Below are positions 43,549-54,908 of a DNA stretch of 64,000 bases, piece by piece. This stretch comes from Fragum whitleyi (taxonomy: Eukaryota > Mollusca > Bivalvia > Cardiida > Cardiidae), in assembly GCA_948146395.1 (NCBI GenBank), contig OX411556.1, positions 4,191,083 through 4,255,082 of the forward strand, read 5' to 3'. The position numbers were made by a program, and so were the translations under genes. Every line of letters begins with the position of its first letter. Position 1 is the stretch's first letter. Under the pieces are notes generated by a model. It had not been told where the DNA came from. It saw nothing but the letters and a program-made list of their open reading frames with translations, and ran no database searches.

Positions 43549-44102
43549 TTTTGGACGTTTCACTACTGTTTCAAACATGTTTAGATATTTCACTACTCAT
43601 TTTTAAATGGGGGTATTTTATGCCATTATTTTGTTAGTTTATCTAATTCATATTTAGAAACAAGTTATTTATGTTGTTAATTATTGTTAATTTGATGAAA
43701 TTTTATTTTAATTATCTAGCTTTAGGGAATATTTCCCATCACCAATTCTAATGAAAATGATTTAAACTTATAATGTTCACTTTTAAAGCCTCCCATAAAA
43801 AGGAATATATTGTCTGGATTATTTATTGTCCATTATCTGAATGGGTTTTGTAGCAAAAAAATAATGATTGAAAAAAAAAAACATTATACATATGCAATTT
43901 ACAGATTGAATATTGGCAATGAAAGGGGGGGGGTGATGGTAGTAACCAAAAGAAAAAAATAATAAAAAAGAGAATTAATAAATTAATAATTCTTTCCCAA
44001 ATAGAAAGAAATGAGATTGAAAATTTGGAAATGTGAATAGATATGTTAGTAAAAAGCAGAATTTCTCATGAATTTACCAGTAATTCAACCTGCAATCATA
44101 TT

Positions 44103-45354
44103 TTTAGCTCACCTGAGCACGAAGTGCTCAAGGTGAGCTATTGTGAGCGTAGAATGCCCGTCGTCCGTCGTCAGTCGTGCGTCGTCCGTCGTGCGTCGTC
44201 CACAATTTCTTTAAACATCTTCTCCTCCTAAACCAGTGGGCCAATTTTGATGAAACTTGGCAGGGATGTTCCTTGGGTCAAGCTCTACCAAAGTTGTTCA
44301 AATAATTGAAATCCACTCTTAACTTTCCCTTAACCCTTAACAAAAAGGGTGAAAATATGAAAATCTTTGAAAATCTTCTTCTCTGAAACCTGAAGGCAGA
44401 CAGCTTTCATATTTGGTATGTAGCATCATCTAGTGGACCTCTACCAAGTTTGTTTATAACAAGACCTTGGGTTCATTTTTGGGCTTTTCATGGGCTCAAC
44501 CCTTTTTACATAGAGTCAAAGTGCGAAAATCTTTAAAAATCTTCTTCTCTGAAACCAGATGGCAGACAGCTTTCATATTTGGTATGTAGCATCACCTAGT
44601 GGGCCTCTACCAAGTTTGTTCATATCAAGACCCTTGGGTCATATTTGGGCTTTGCACGGGTGCATCCCTTTATCTCATATGAGCACGAAGGGTAAAAAAA
44701 TGAAAATCTTCAAAAATCTTCTTCTATGAAACCAGATGGCAGACAGCTTTCATATTTGGTATGTAGCATCATCTAGTAGACCTCTACCAAGTTTGTTCAT
44801 ATCTAGACCCTAGGATGATATCTGGGCTCCACCCGGGCGCAACCCTTTTTACATAAAATCTTTTAAAATCTTCTCTAATCGAAACAAGAGGGCACACTGC
44901 TTTCATTTTTGGTATGTAGCATCATCTAGTGGGCCCCTTCCAAGTTTGTTCATATCATGACCCTTGGGTCATATTTGGGCTCCACCCGGGCGCATCCCTT
45001 TCAGCTCATCTGAGCACGAAGGGTGAAAATAGGAAAACCTTCAAAAATCTTCTTCTCTGAAACCAGTAGGTAGACAGCTTTCATATTTAGAATGTAGCAT
45101 CATCTTATGGACCTCTTCCAAGTTAATTCATATCAAGACCTGGGGTCACATTTGGGGTCCAACCGGATGCATCCCTTTTTACATAGAATCAACGAGCAAA
45201 AAGGCATAATTGTCTTGCTCTTCGCTGAAAACGTTCCATGGTATTGATCTTAGGCAATTATCTTCTTTTTGACACCTGCCTATCTAATTAATGTGATGGC
45301 CCAGGGGTCAAAGAGACTCAGGTGAGCGATCTAGGACCATCTTGGTCCTCTTGT
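44103..45354 (+). mobile_element. Helentron-like element D, copy D2
   Basis: Same ends and internal plan as D1, from TTTAGCTCACCTGAGCACGA to the AGGACCA-TCT-TGGTCCT hairpin and CTTGT. It has its own set of internal units. Confidence 0.85.
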
Positions 45355-45360
45355 TTTCAA

Positions 45361-45781
45361 CAGTATTTATTCTTTCTCATGGTCCATAAAATATCTTATT
45401 GTAATTTAAATTCTGGGTTTTTTTTTGTGGAAAGGAAATTTTTCACTATTAGAAAAAAGAATATAGTTTTGAATCATGTCATTTTGATTTGTTTTCATTT
45501 TTATGATTTAATCAATTAAAAATTTCAGAATGTATACAGATATATTTGATATTAGATTAGATTGAGTAGTAGAAAATGAAATCCTATGTAAAAGTGAAAA
45601 CAGTTTTATACTAATGCAACCTATTAATTCAAAGACATACTCAAAGCATCTTCAAAAAGCATTTGTTTCAGATTCATTATATTATATTTAGCCAATTAAA
45701 GGATTTAATGTTAGATTTATCTACTTGTAGCAGATGATTGTTACAGCTGAGGGTTAATATTCCAATAAACATGTCACCCTT
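45361..45781. other. No gene recognised
   Basis: AT-rich DNA between D2 and L2, probably the body of candidate element N. No domain or repeat is recognised. Confidence 0.4.
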
Positions 45782-45785
45782 TTAA

Positions 45786-46027
45786 CCCTTTCCTGTTTTT
45801 ACAAAAATTTGCCTGTTTTTACAAAAATTTGGACCTGTCCAAATTCAAAGGTTTTGCAGACGAAAATCAAAAGTTGATTTAATTTGAAAAATAACCATTC
45901 AGAAGGGTAGAAAATAGTGTGAAAAAAGAAGAAATTGCTTGTCAGAAGTAATTTCTTCTTTTCTCATAATGTTTTCTCAATCATAAAATCACAGGCACAT
46001 AAAAAGCAGGGATTAAACAGCAAAGGG
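45786..46027. mobile_element. TTAA-flanked MITE, family L, copy L2
   Basis: Inverse orientation to L1: starts CCCTTTCCTGTTTTTAC and ends in AAACAGCAAAGGG, with TTAA at 45782-45785 and 46028-46031. The first TGCCTGTTTTTACAAAAATTTG-like segment is duplicated. It shares GAAGAAATTGCTT and ATCATAAAATCACAGGCAC with L1. Confidence 0.8.
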
Positions 46028-46387
46028 TTAATGTGTGCCACACTTATCAGAGCATTACCAGTGGCCATTATAACACCTTGTCTGACCTCTTAAATAGGTC
46101 ACAAATCAACCAATGGACTTGCAATAAGGTTTCAAAAATGTAGTAAATAAAAAGATGAACAGTTAAGAAAACTTGTATTACTATACTAAAGATAAATAAA
46201 TAAATAAAAAATTATAATTAAAAAAAAAAATAGTTCAACTCGGAAGTTCTATCTTTTTTCTATTTTTTTGTTCTCAGTTATCAGATTGTAAAAGTCAATT
46301 TTGCATTTTCAGAATCATTTCTCCATGTGAAAAATCTATTTTAAAATAAGTGTAGGAAAAGATTAATTTACAAAGAATTCCCCACTT

Positions 46388-47813
46388 TTTAGCTCACCTG
46401 AGCACGAAGTGCTCAAGGTGAGCTATTGGGATCGTAGAATGTCCATCGTCAGTCGTCCGTCGTGCGTTGTGCGTCGTCCACAATTTCTTTAAACATCTTC
46501 TCCTCCTTAACCAGTGGGCCAATCTTGATGAAACTTGGCAGGGATGTTCCTTGGGTCAAGCTCTACCAAAGTTGTTCAAATAAATGAAATCCACCCTTAA
46601 CTTTCCCTTTACCCTTAACAAAAAGGGTGAAAATATGAAAAACTATAAAAATCTTCGTCTATGAAAACCAGAAGGCAGACAGCTTTCATATTTGGTATGT
46701 AGCGTCATCTAGTGGACCTCTACGGAGTTTGTTCATATCAAGACCCTGGGGTCATATTTGGGCTTTGCCCTGGCCCAACCCTTTATACATAGAATCGAAG
46801 AGCAAAAATCTTTAAAAATCTTCCTCTCTGAAACCAGATGGCAGACAGCTTTCATATTTGGTGTGTAGCATCACCTAGTGGGCTTCTACCAAATTTGTTC
46901 ATATCAAGACCCTTGGGTCATATTTGGGCTTTGCACGGGTGCATCCCTTTATCTCTTATGAGCACGAAGGGTAAAAAAATGAAAATCTTCAAAAATCTTC
47001 TTCTATGAAACCAGAGGGCAGACAGCTTTCATATTTGGTATGTAGCATCATCTAGTGGACCTCTACCAAGTTTGTTCATATCAAGACCCTGGGGTCATAT
47101 TTGGGCTTTGCCCGGGCCCAACCCTTTTTACATAGAATCGAAGAGGGAAAATCTTTAAAAATCTTCTTCTCTGAAACCAGATGGCAGACGGCTTTAATAT
47201 TTGGTGTGTAGCATCACCTAGTGGACCTCTACCAAGTTTGTTCATATCAAGACCCTAGGATCATATTTGGGCTCCACCCGGGCGCAACCCTTTTTACATA
47301 GAATCAAAGAGCGAAATTTTTTTTAAATCTTCTTTAATCAAAAGCAGAGGACACACTGTCTTCATTTTTGGTATGTAGGATCATCTAGTGGGCCCCTACC
47401 AAGTTTGTTCATATCAAGACCCTTGGGTCATATTTGGGCTCCAACCGGGCGCATCCCTTTCAGCTCATCTGACCACGATGGGTGAAAATAGGAAAACCTT
47501 CAAAAATCTTCTTCTCTGAAACCAGAAGGCAGACAGCTTTCATATTTAGTATGTAGCATCATCTGATGGACCTCTTTCAAGTTTATTCATATCAAGACCT
47601 GGGGTCACATTAGGGGTCCACCCGGGTGCATCCCTTTTTACATAGGATCAAAGAGCAAAAAGGCATATCTGTCTTGCTCTTCGCTGAAAACGTTCCATGG
47701 TATTGATCTTAGGCAATTATCTTCTTTTTGACATCTGCCTATCTAATTAATGTGATGTCCCAGGGGTCAAAGAGTCTCAGGTGAGCGATCTAGGACCATC
47801 TTGGTCCTCTTGT
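46388..47813 (+). mobile_element. Helentron-like element D, copy D3
   Basis: Same ends as D1 and D2, with about eight internal units, two more than D1. Ends at CTTGT 47809-47813. Confidence 0.85.
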
Positions 47814-47979
47814 TAAACTTTATTTTTCAACAAATGAAAGATTACAGGATGGATGAGAAATGGTAGAACATTCATAAAAAGAATGTTGCTGATAAAACTT
47901 TTATTTTAAATCACATAACTTCTCAAATGTAATCTGAAACCCATTATTACTGATTTACTATTATTTTCCCTATGAATTA

Positions 47980-49396
47980 CGAGGGTTGTCCCAGAAATTC
48001 GTGAATTTTTTTGATTATTCAAAACTCTAGCGTCTGATTAAGATAAAACTCTTGAATTGACTACACAGGTTTATTTGCAACAGAATTATTTAGTTTTTAC
48101 GGTTTTAGTATGTTCATGTTCAAAGGTACAGCTTTAAAATACAAGCTCGGTAGGGGTGGTCGGCGCACTCCAAATTTATTACTTACCATTCTTTTATGGT
48201 AGGTATTTGATAGTCATTTATTTAGATATTCACGAGGAGTTTGATATTAAACAAATATAGTTGAAAGCAGTCAGCTTCGGAGGCCACGCATGTGTATTTT
48301 CATACAAATGACAATACGTATTGCTCAGTTATGGAGTTTCGTTATGTCCGAGTGCAAGATAGACGGCGTGAAAATGGCGACGTTAATGGGAGGCTCGGCG
48401 CACAAAATAGTTCATAAAATGGTCTGGGTCGCTAAATAAGACCTGTACAAACCGTATGAGAATTCAAAATGAGAAAAGACCATAACTCTGGGTGTTGCAC
48501 ACACTCAATTATAACGGAAAAAAGAGGTATAAAATTGAAACTGATTAGTAACATTAGGGAAAAAGGGATCGAGAATCAATGTGAGCAGCGTCGAAAAAAG
48601 AATAAAAGACGTCAATCAGAACGCCTGATTGGATAAACAGAAACTTAGAAGTTGTAAATCAGCAGTGCATAGCTTATATGACTTGCTCATTTAAGTCGCG
48701 TCAGTAGACGATAGGTATCGAGGCCTTAAAGACATTTGCAGGGAATATCGGCATCGTGGGAGATTTGGAAGCGGTTCCGACGAAATCCAATGTTCCAAGG
48801 CGGGTCTATCTCGATGAAGTTACGCAGTGGTAGTGTTATTCCAAAGTATTTAAAACAAACCCTAATCATTTCCTGTGAGTATAATACAGTAAAAGTTCCT
48901 TTTACGAAATGTCTAAAAATATAACGATAGGTTATGAAAAAATCACTTTTACTTTACCTATCCCTTCTCTTGTTAAAAGAAAAATACGATATAGCGTACC
49001 TAACCAAAAGATTGAGAAAAGGGTTTCTAAATCAAATATTTTATTGGATGCATAACAAAGGTCTATATCAACAATGATTTAGGATGTGTTTTGACAAAAG
49101 TTCTTTCTGTGTAACAAGTCCATTGAGTCAGCAAGGACGCTACTTCGATAAGAAGTGCTTCCGTTTTGAAACGACGTTTCATGTATCATAACACGGCGTT
49201 GATAACGTGCGCCGACACACAATTACTAGTGTTAGATTTTAATTCATATCTTCGCGAGTATTGTACATATATCGTTATGTAATTACACAAAAATAAAGAA
49301 AAATAATGAATCCACATAACATGTAATTTTCAGTTACATCACACCTTTTATATAAAATTTCTCGCAAAAGTTCACGAATTCCTGGGACAACCCTCG
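47980..49396. mobile_element. Mariner-like element P, without a recognisable transposase
   Basis: 1,417 bp with inverted repeats CGAGGGTTGTCCCAG(A/G)AAT and TCGTGAA (25 of 26 bases alike), flanked by TA on both sides. Length, TA duplication and the ACGAGGGTTGTCC end fit the Tc1/mariner superfamily. A mariner transposase of about 345 residues would fit the space, but all frames are short and none shows the D,D-E/D motifs, so it is decayed or non-autonomous. It lies beside the right arm of N. Confidence 0.75.
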
Positions 49397-49739
49397 TACA
49401 TAGATTAACATTGTTTGGACGTTTCACTACCAAACAGTAGTGAAACGTCTTTGTAGGAAACGTCCAATAGTGAAACGTCTAAATAGTGAAACGACTGCCA
49501 CCCTCAAACTACTATCTAATCTGAGGTGCGTTCGTTAGACTGTGATTTTTAAGATGAAGCGTTCGTTAGAGGAAGATTCTTAAGCCGGTTTATAAGAATC
49601 TTAATAGGATATCTCAATGAGGAAACATGGATAATTTTGCATTGATTTTTAAAGTAGTAGTCCTTGATGAGTCAAATATTTTATATTGAGAATCATTCAT
49701 TATGAGTAATAATGTCTAAAAAAATCTCATTTATAAATT

Positions 49740-51450
49740 TTTTGTTAGATCAATTACAGAAGGACAGATACCAAGTGATTGAAAAAGGGCTAATTTAACT
49801 TTTATTTATAAATTAAAAAAGGCTCTAAGTGTGATCCAAGTAATTACAGACTGGTTTCTTGAACCTCAGTCATTTGTAAGCTACTTGAAAAACTTATTAA
49901 AAAGACAATTTTTGATCATTTGAAAACACACAATTTATTATCTGATACGGATTTCAAGAACACCGTAGTACTATCTTGCAACTTCTGGATGGGTTAGAGG
50001 ATTGGACCTCAGCTTTAGACAACAATGACCAAATAGACACTATATACCTCGACTTTGCCAAGGCATTTGACACTGTACCTCATCAACGGCTTTTATCTAA
50101 ACTTCAGTCATACGGTATAGTAGGAAAATTGTTAAGCTGGATCGAAAGTTTTCTCTACAACAGACAACAAATATTGGTTATTAATGGATGTAAATCCAGC
50201 TAAACCGATGTTATGCCGGGTGTGCCTCAGGGCACGATTCCAGGACCAGTCCTCTTCGTTTTGATTTGCCAGATTGTGTCAGGAGTGCTTGCCGTTTATT
50301 TGCTGATGTTACAAAGTTATACAGAGTTATCTCATCACAAAAAGACCAAGATATATTACAAAGGATTTTTATTTCATCCTTTTGTCAATGGATTTGTTTG
50401 CTTGAATGGGTTTTACGCCGCTTTCAACAAATTCGCAGTTATATCGCGGCGGCCGGAGCACCTAACAATGGATTTCAGGTATTTCTTACACCTGTACTAC
50501 CATTACACCCTTTCCTAGCCTCCGACTGCTATATCACATAGGCTTACAATTATCTGCCCATTGGTGAGAGACAAACGCCGGAAAGGATATATGCCGCCAC
50601 CGAGGATCGAAACTACGACTTCCTGAATGGAAGTCTTATGCCTAACCAACTGCGGCTTTTGTCAATGGAGCAAAGAATGGCTATGAAAGTTCAATAGAGA
50701 CAAATTTAAGGCAATACATTATGGTAAACAAGAATTATGACGCCCAGTATGAAATGACAAGTTCTAATGGAACCACAACTATTATACAAAAAAGGAAAAA
50801 GGATCTTGGAATCATTTTCACAGACTCTTTGAAATTTGATGAACATGTCAACATTGCTTCCAATAAAGCTAACAGTATTACTGGTCTCATTAAACAAAAC
50901 TTTGTCTACATGGATAAAGAGCTGTTCTTGACCCTGTATAAATATCACTTATAAGACATATTCTAGTGTGCATACTGTAAAATACTAATTTTTACCCCAA
51001 TATTGAAGTAGCAGAAGGAACACTGCGTTTCATCAAGAATATTCAGAGGCCTGCAACAAAATGAGTTCCCCAACTAAGAGACTTACCATACAGTGCTAGA
51101 CTCCAGAAGTTAAACTTACCCACCACAGAGTACAGACGTATCGAGGCGACATGATTCTTTTGTTTAAAATCATACGTAAAATTGCTGACTATGACCCTAT
51201 TTGTTAGGGTTAGGGAATTTTAACTAACCCTCATGATATCAGAGGAAACATGTTTAAATTGGTAAAACCAAGGGCCAGTCAATCTGTTAAATCGAACTCA
51301 TTCTCTAGTTTAATCATGTCATAAATATGTGGAACGCTCTTCCAGATAGTGTCGTGTGTACAGATTCTGTAAATACTTTTAAAAATAGATTGGACAAACT
51401 ATGGTACATCAAACGCTTTGATACTAGTGACGTATATTGAGACTTGACCA
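49740..51450 (+). pseudogene. LINE reverse transcriptase pseudogene (CR1/Jockey-like)
   Basis: RT motifs in order with several stops and frame changes: EGQIPSD, then HRSTILQLLDGLEDWTSALD, YLDFAKAFDTVPHQRLLSKL (first catalytic Asp kept), VPQGTIPGPVLF, and LFADVTKLYR, in which the second Asp of the FADD box has become Val. SINE S7 then interrupts it (50393-50655), and the thumb region DLGIIFTDSLKFDEHV and a C-terminal part follow. It is clearly dead. It resembles the remnant at 5664-6208. Confidence 0.88.
50393..50655 (-). repeat. SINE copy S7 inserted in the LINE pseudogene
   Basis: Full-length reverse-oriented copy with tRNA-like head (complement of GCGCAGTTGGTTAGGCATAA) at its right end. 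Flanked by the 14-bp direct repeat CTTTTGTCAATGGA (50379-50392 and 50656-50669). Confidence 0.92.
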
Positions 51451-51689
51451 AGCAGAAGACAATGAGATTTGGATGGCGAGGGGAAAAACAAGCCATAAAG
51501 GCCTTAAAGATTTCCCTATATTCCAAGGTAGACCATACCTGTCAAGTCACACACATTTCGCATGTGTCACATGCATTTCGTACCTGAATCAAGCTCACAC
51601 AATAAGCTGACTCAATCACACACATTTTCAAAAAACAATAGGTTTAAAAAATCATATGAAATAACCTATTTCTATTGATAAATCATTTA

Positions 51690-51914
51690 AACCTGGAATA
51701 TTCCTGCTTTGGCAGGAGCTATAACCCAACATCAGCCTGCACTTATGTGCAGCCTGATGTTAGTCAACACCACCTGTTTCTCACTTTCAAACCAGAATTG
51801 ATAATAGATTTAGTTTTTCAAATAATAATTGACCTACAGTAGGTACTTTCAGTGCTTTTTGCCCTTTGATTTTGATGATAATTTTTAGCCAAAATTTATT
51901 CAGCATGACAAGGG
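51690..51914. mobile_element. TTAA MITE, family K, copy K2, left end truncated
   Basis: Matches K1 from CCTGGAATATTCCTGCTTTG to TCAGCATGACAAGGG followed by TTAA. The left inverted repeat is missing. Repeat J3 follows directly. Confidence 0.8.
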
Positions 51915-51934
51915 TTAATTTAACACTTTGCAGT

Positions 51935-52390
51935 GTCACCGTCAAGATTCAGACTTTTTCTTTAATACTTTTCGGTGGTTCATCGAGAAATAAAGGTAGA
52001 TTATCCCTTGATAATCTCACCGCAAAAGCAGTGAAATTATCAAAAACCTATACCCTTCTTTTGTGCATTTCATCCTATCTGACGTCATCTTTGTGGGGCG
52101 AAATAGGTGTTGTCACAATGAATGTTGCATAGCAGTCACGTGCAAACTAACGCGCTTTACGAAAAAATGTCCTACAAATTTAACATTTTGTCTCATTTTT
52201 GCATTAAAGAAATAGAATAATCGTTCGTTTTTTGTGTAAGATCGATTAATATTTCATTTCATGAACAACAAAAGATATATTTTCACTCGTGTCTCTGCCA
52301 CTCGTGAAAATATAGCTTTTGTTGTTCGCTCAATGAAATATAAATCGATCATACACTCAAACAAACGATTATCCTCTATGTATCAGCATC
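51935..52390 (+). repeat. Interspersed repeat J, copy J3
   Basis: Best view of family J on the plus strand: TCATCGAGAAATAAAGG, GATAATCTCACCGCAAAAGC, CTGACGTCATC, CGCGCTTTACGAAAAAATGT, and the palindromic end AAGATCGATTAATATTTC to GAAATATAAATCGATC. The 88-codon frame at its left is an artefact shared with J1. Confidence 0.7.
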
Positions 52391-52475
52391 TGAAAATGCC
52401 ACCTGACAGAAGATAACATACACATCTTGTCTAGTAATTAACATCAGCCAAGGTGTAAATTCAAAATGGAGCTAG

Positions 52476-53274
52476 CAGAGTTAGGCCGGGCCATCGCGCG
52501 AATACCCCAAAAAATTGCAGACGGTGCAGGAAAAACTCCTCATTATCGGAAATTAAAATTAGCTGGGGACCATTCTGTGTTTACATTTTTCTGAGCAATG
52601 GATCAAACTAAAAGGTGTCATAGGACTGTTTTTTGTCTTTTTCATTTGGACTTTGACAAAAATAGAGAAAGTTTATGATGAAGTTGATTCTTCTGAGCCA
52701 GGATGAAGTCCTCAAAGTTCTGGTAAGGCTTCATTACCATCCAATGTCGCAGAGTCTCAGGAAATCCGTCTCAGTTAAAAGTTTGCAAGGCCGATCAGAA
52801 AAATAAAGAAGCCCGGACTTTTCGTTACCCAGTGATTTGATAAATGTAACTGGTTGGATTACAAAGAGAAATATAAGATGAACATTATTGTGACCTGTCA
52901 AACTGGCCCATTGGCAACTTCACCAAATCATAACCCCAGGCAGCCTAAATGTTATTTATAGTCAATTCAAATTACTATTCACTATTTTGAAGTAAAATTA
53001 TAACCAATGACCAATGTGAAATATTTTTACATCTGGTGCCTGTAAACACAACAGATCAGTATGCTTATGTGTCAAGCTGCAAGTAAAGTAAAAAGTTTGA
53101 AAGTCTAATAGACCAGAAGGCTTACTTATCTTTAAATGATGGCACAATGCTGGCTGGCTTACCATTTGTTTATTATAAATATTGGTAAGGCCTCACAATT
53201 TCTGAAATGGCCCACTTTTTCCAAACCCCATGGGCCATTTGGCCCCACTGATTTGATTCCTGGGTAGATCCCTG
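52476..53274 (+). mobile_element. Deletion derivative of the hAT element
   Basis: Begins CAGAGTTAGGCCGGGCCATC and shares AAAAAAT..AGACGG(C/T)GC with the 5' end of the intact hAT. It contains a decayed start of its transposase, ATGGATCAAACTAAAAG and a frame recalling FVTQ-stop-FDKCNWLDYKEK (BED-finger start). It ends with TGGGCCATTTGGCCCC...GATCCCTG, the hAT 3' end. Flanks share GCTAG. About 2 kb of the 3-kb parent is missing. Confidence 0.7.
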
Positions 53275-53579
53275 TGCTAGATTGCATTTAAAGGATGACA
53301 TGCAACCCTACGTGAAAGCCCATAATTTTTGCCAGAACAGATGATTTGCTAGACATGTTGTTTTGGGTGCCATGTTGTAAAAATAAGTAAATGACTCAAC
53401 AAAACTTATGAAAAACCCAGTTCTTCTTAAATACCGATGAAAAATTAGTGTTCTGTGTCTGTGACAACGTCGAATATAATCATGATGTTGTCATACTAAA
53501 TTGATTGAAAATGTGAATTTGTCCAAAAGGTTTACCCAGAAAATGCCCTACAAAAGTCACTAGCATTACTTTAATCAAT

Positions 53580-53705
53580 GGTTTTCTAGGGGCCTCCGGC
53601 CCCCTGGACCCCTGGCCAAGGCTTTGCCCTGGACCCACCGGGGGCCCTAGTGCCCCTTGGCCCCCAGCTCTTTCAATCACACTCCTGACATTTAGAGACC
53701 CCTGA
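53580..53705. repeat. GC-rich self-complementary repeat
   Basis: Strongly palindromic GGGGCCTCCGGCCCC, TTGGCC, GGGGGCCC and TGGCCCCC blocks in otherwise AT-rich DNA, ending with CTCTTTCAATCACACTCCTG. Probably one end of an unidentified mobile element. Confidence 0.55.
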
Positions 53706-53790
53706 CAGCTATGTTAGAGGGATTTTTCATCTTGCTCTAACGAACCCACCATTGATTGCTTGTTTCTTTGAATAAGGTTTAACACAGATT

Positions 53791-54814
53791 TTTAGCTCCA
53801 CAGGCTGAAAGCTACTGGGGCTATTGTCATGGCATTGTGTCCGTCGTGCGTCCATCTGTGCGTCCGGTCTAAAACTTTTTCTTTAAAGATCTTCTCCTCA
53901 GAAACTACTGGATGGATTTCAACCAAACTTCACAGGAATGATCCTTGGGTGGCCCTCTTTCAAAGTTCTTCAAGAAATTTTGATCCAATGAAAAACATGG
54001 ATTTAATTGGAGTGGCTAATTTCCAAATATGGTAAAAAGTGAATTTTCTCAGGTTCTAATTGATGGATACCAATTAAATTTACATGAATGTTCCTTGGGT
54101 GACGCTTTATCAGTCTACCAAAAATTATTGTGATCAGGTGAAAATTATGTATTTATGGGCGGAGGTCATTTCTCTATATGTTATATAGTGGAAAATTTGC
54201 AAATCATTTTCTCAGAGTGTAATTGATAGATATCAACCAAATTTTACATGAATAATCCTTGGGTGACCTTTTATCAGTCTACCAAAAATTATTGTGATGA
54301 GATGAAAAATATGTATTTTATGGGCTGAGGTCATTTCTCTTTATGTTATATAGTGGAAACTTTGCAAATCATTTTCTCAGAATCTTAAGTGATAGATATC
54401 AACCAAATTTTACATGAATGATCCTTGGGTGACCTTTTATCAGTCTACAAAAAATTATTGTGATGGGATGAAAAATATGTATTTTATGGGTGGAGGTCAT
54501 TTCTCTGTATGTTATATAGTGGAAACTTTGAAAATCATTTTCTCAGAATGTAATTGATGGATATCAATCAAACTTCAATAGTATGATCCTTGGGTGATCC
54601 ATTATCATTCAGCCAAAAATTATTGTGATTTGAAGAAAAATATGTCTTTTAAGGGCAGAGGTCATTTCTCTATACGTTATAATATTGGAAACTTTGAAAA
54701 TCATTTCAACATCAGTAGAAGCCAAAATATCAACAAATCTAGTCAAAACTTAGATTTGCTATTACAAGAAATTCAAGCCTGTGGAGCGACACAAGCCATT
54801 CATGGCTTTCTAGT
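53791..54814 (+). mobile_element. Helentron-like element E, copy E1
   Basis: Starts TTTAGCTCCACAGGCTGAAA with a GTCCGTCGTGCGTCC patch, then four to five units of about 175 bp (AAAATTATTGTGATGAGATG, GGTCATTTCTCT, TATATAGTGGAAACTTTG). It ends with the inverse GCCTGTGGAGC, hairpin AGCCAT-TC-ATGGCT and CTAGT. This has the same design as D but with a CTAGT terminus, as in standard Helitrons. Confidence 0.78.
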
Positions 54815-54908
54815 AGGATTCATGTAGTCATTTGCCAGCGACTGTAGCAGCAAACTGGTAGAAGCTAACAACAGATTCCTGATATTTATCCGACCAGTAT
54901 TCACATTA

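Larger units (their letters stand above)
43262..49497. mobile_element. Candidate element N bounded by inverted GGACGTTTCACTA arrays
   Basis: Left arm (43262-43310, continuing after M2 at 43553-43600) and right arm (49427-49497) are inverse copies with the order TTTCACTATTG, GACGTTTCCTAC, GACGTTTCAC. The right arm also holds a perfect 13-bp hairpin GACGTTTCACTAC/GTAGTGAAACGTC. Between them lie M2, D2, L2, D3 and P, leaving under 2 kb of AT-rich DNA that would be N itself. No transposase and no sure target duplication are seen. Confidence 0.45.
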
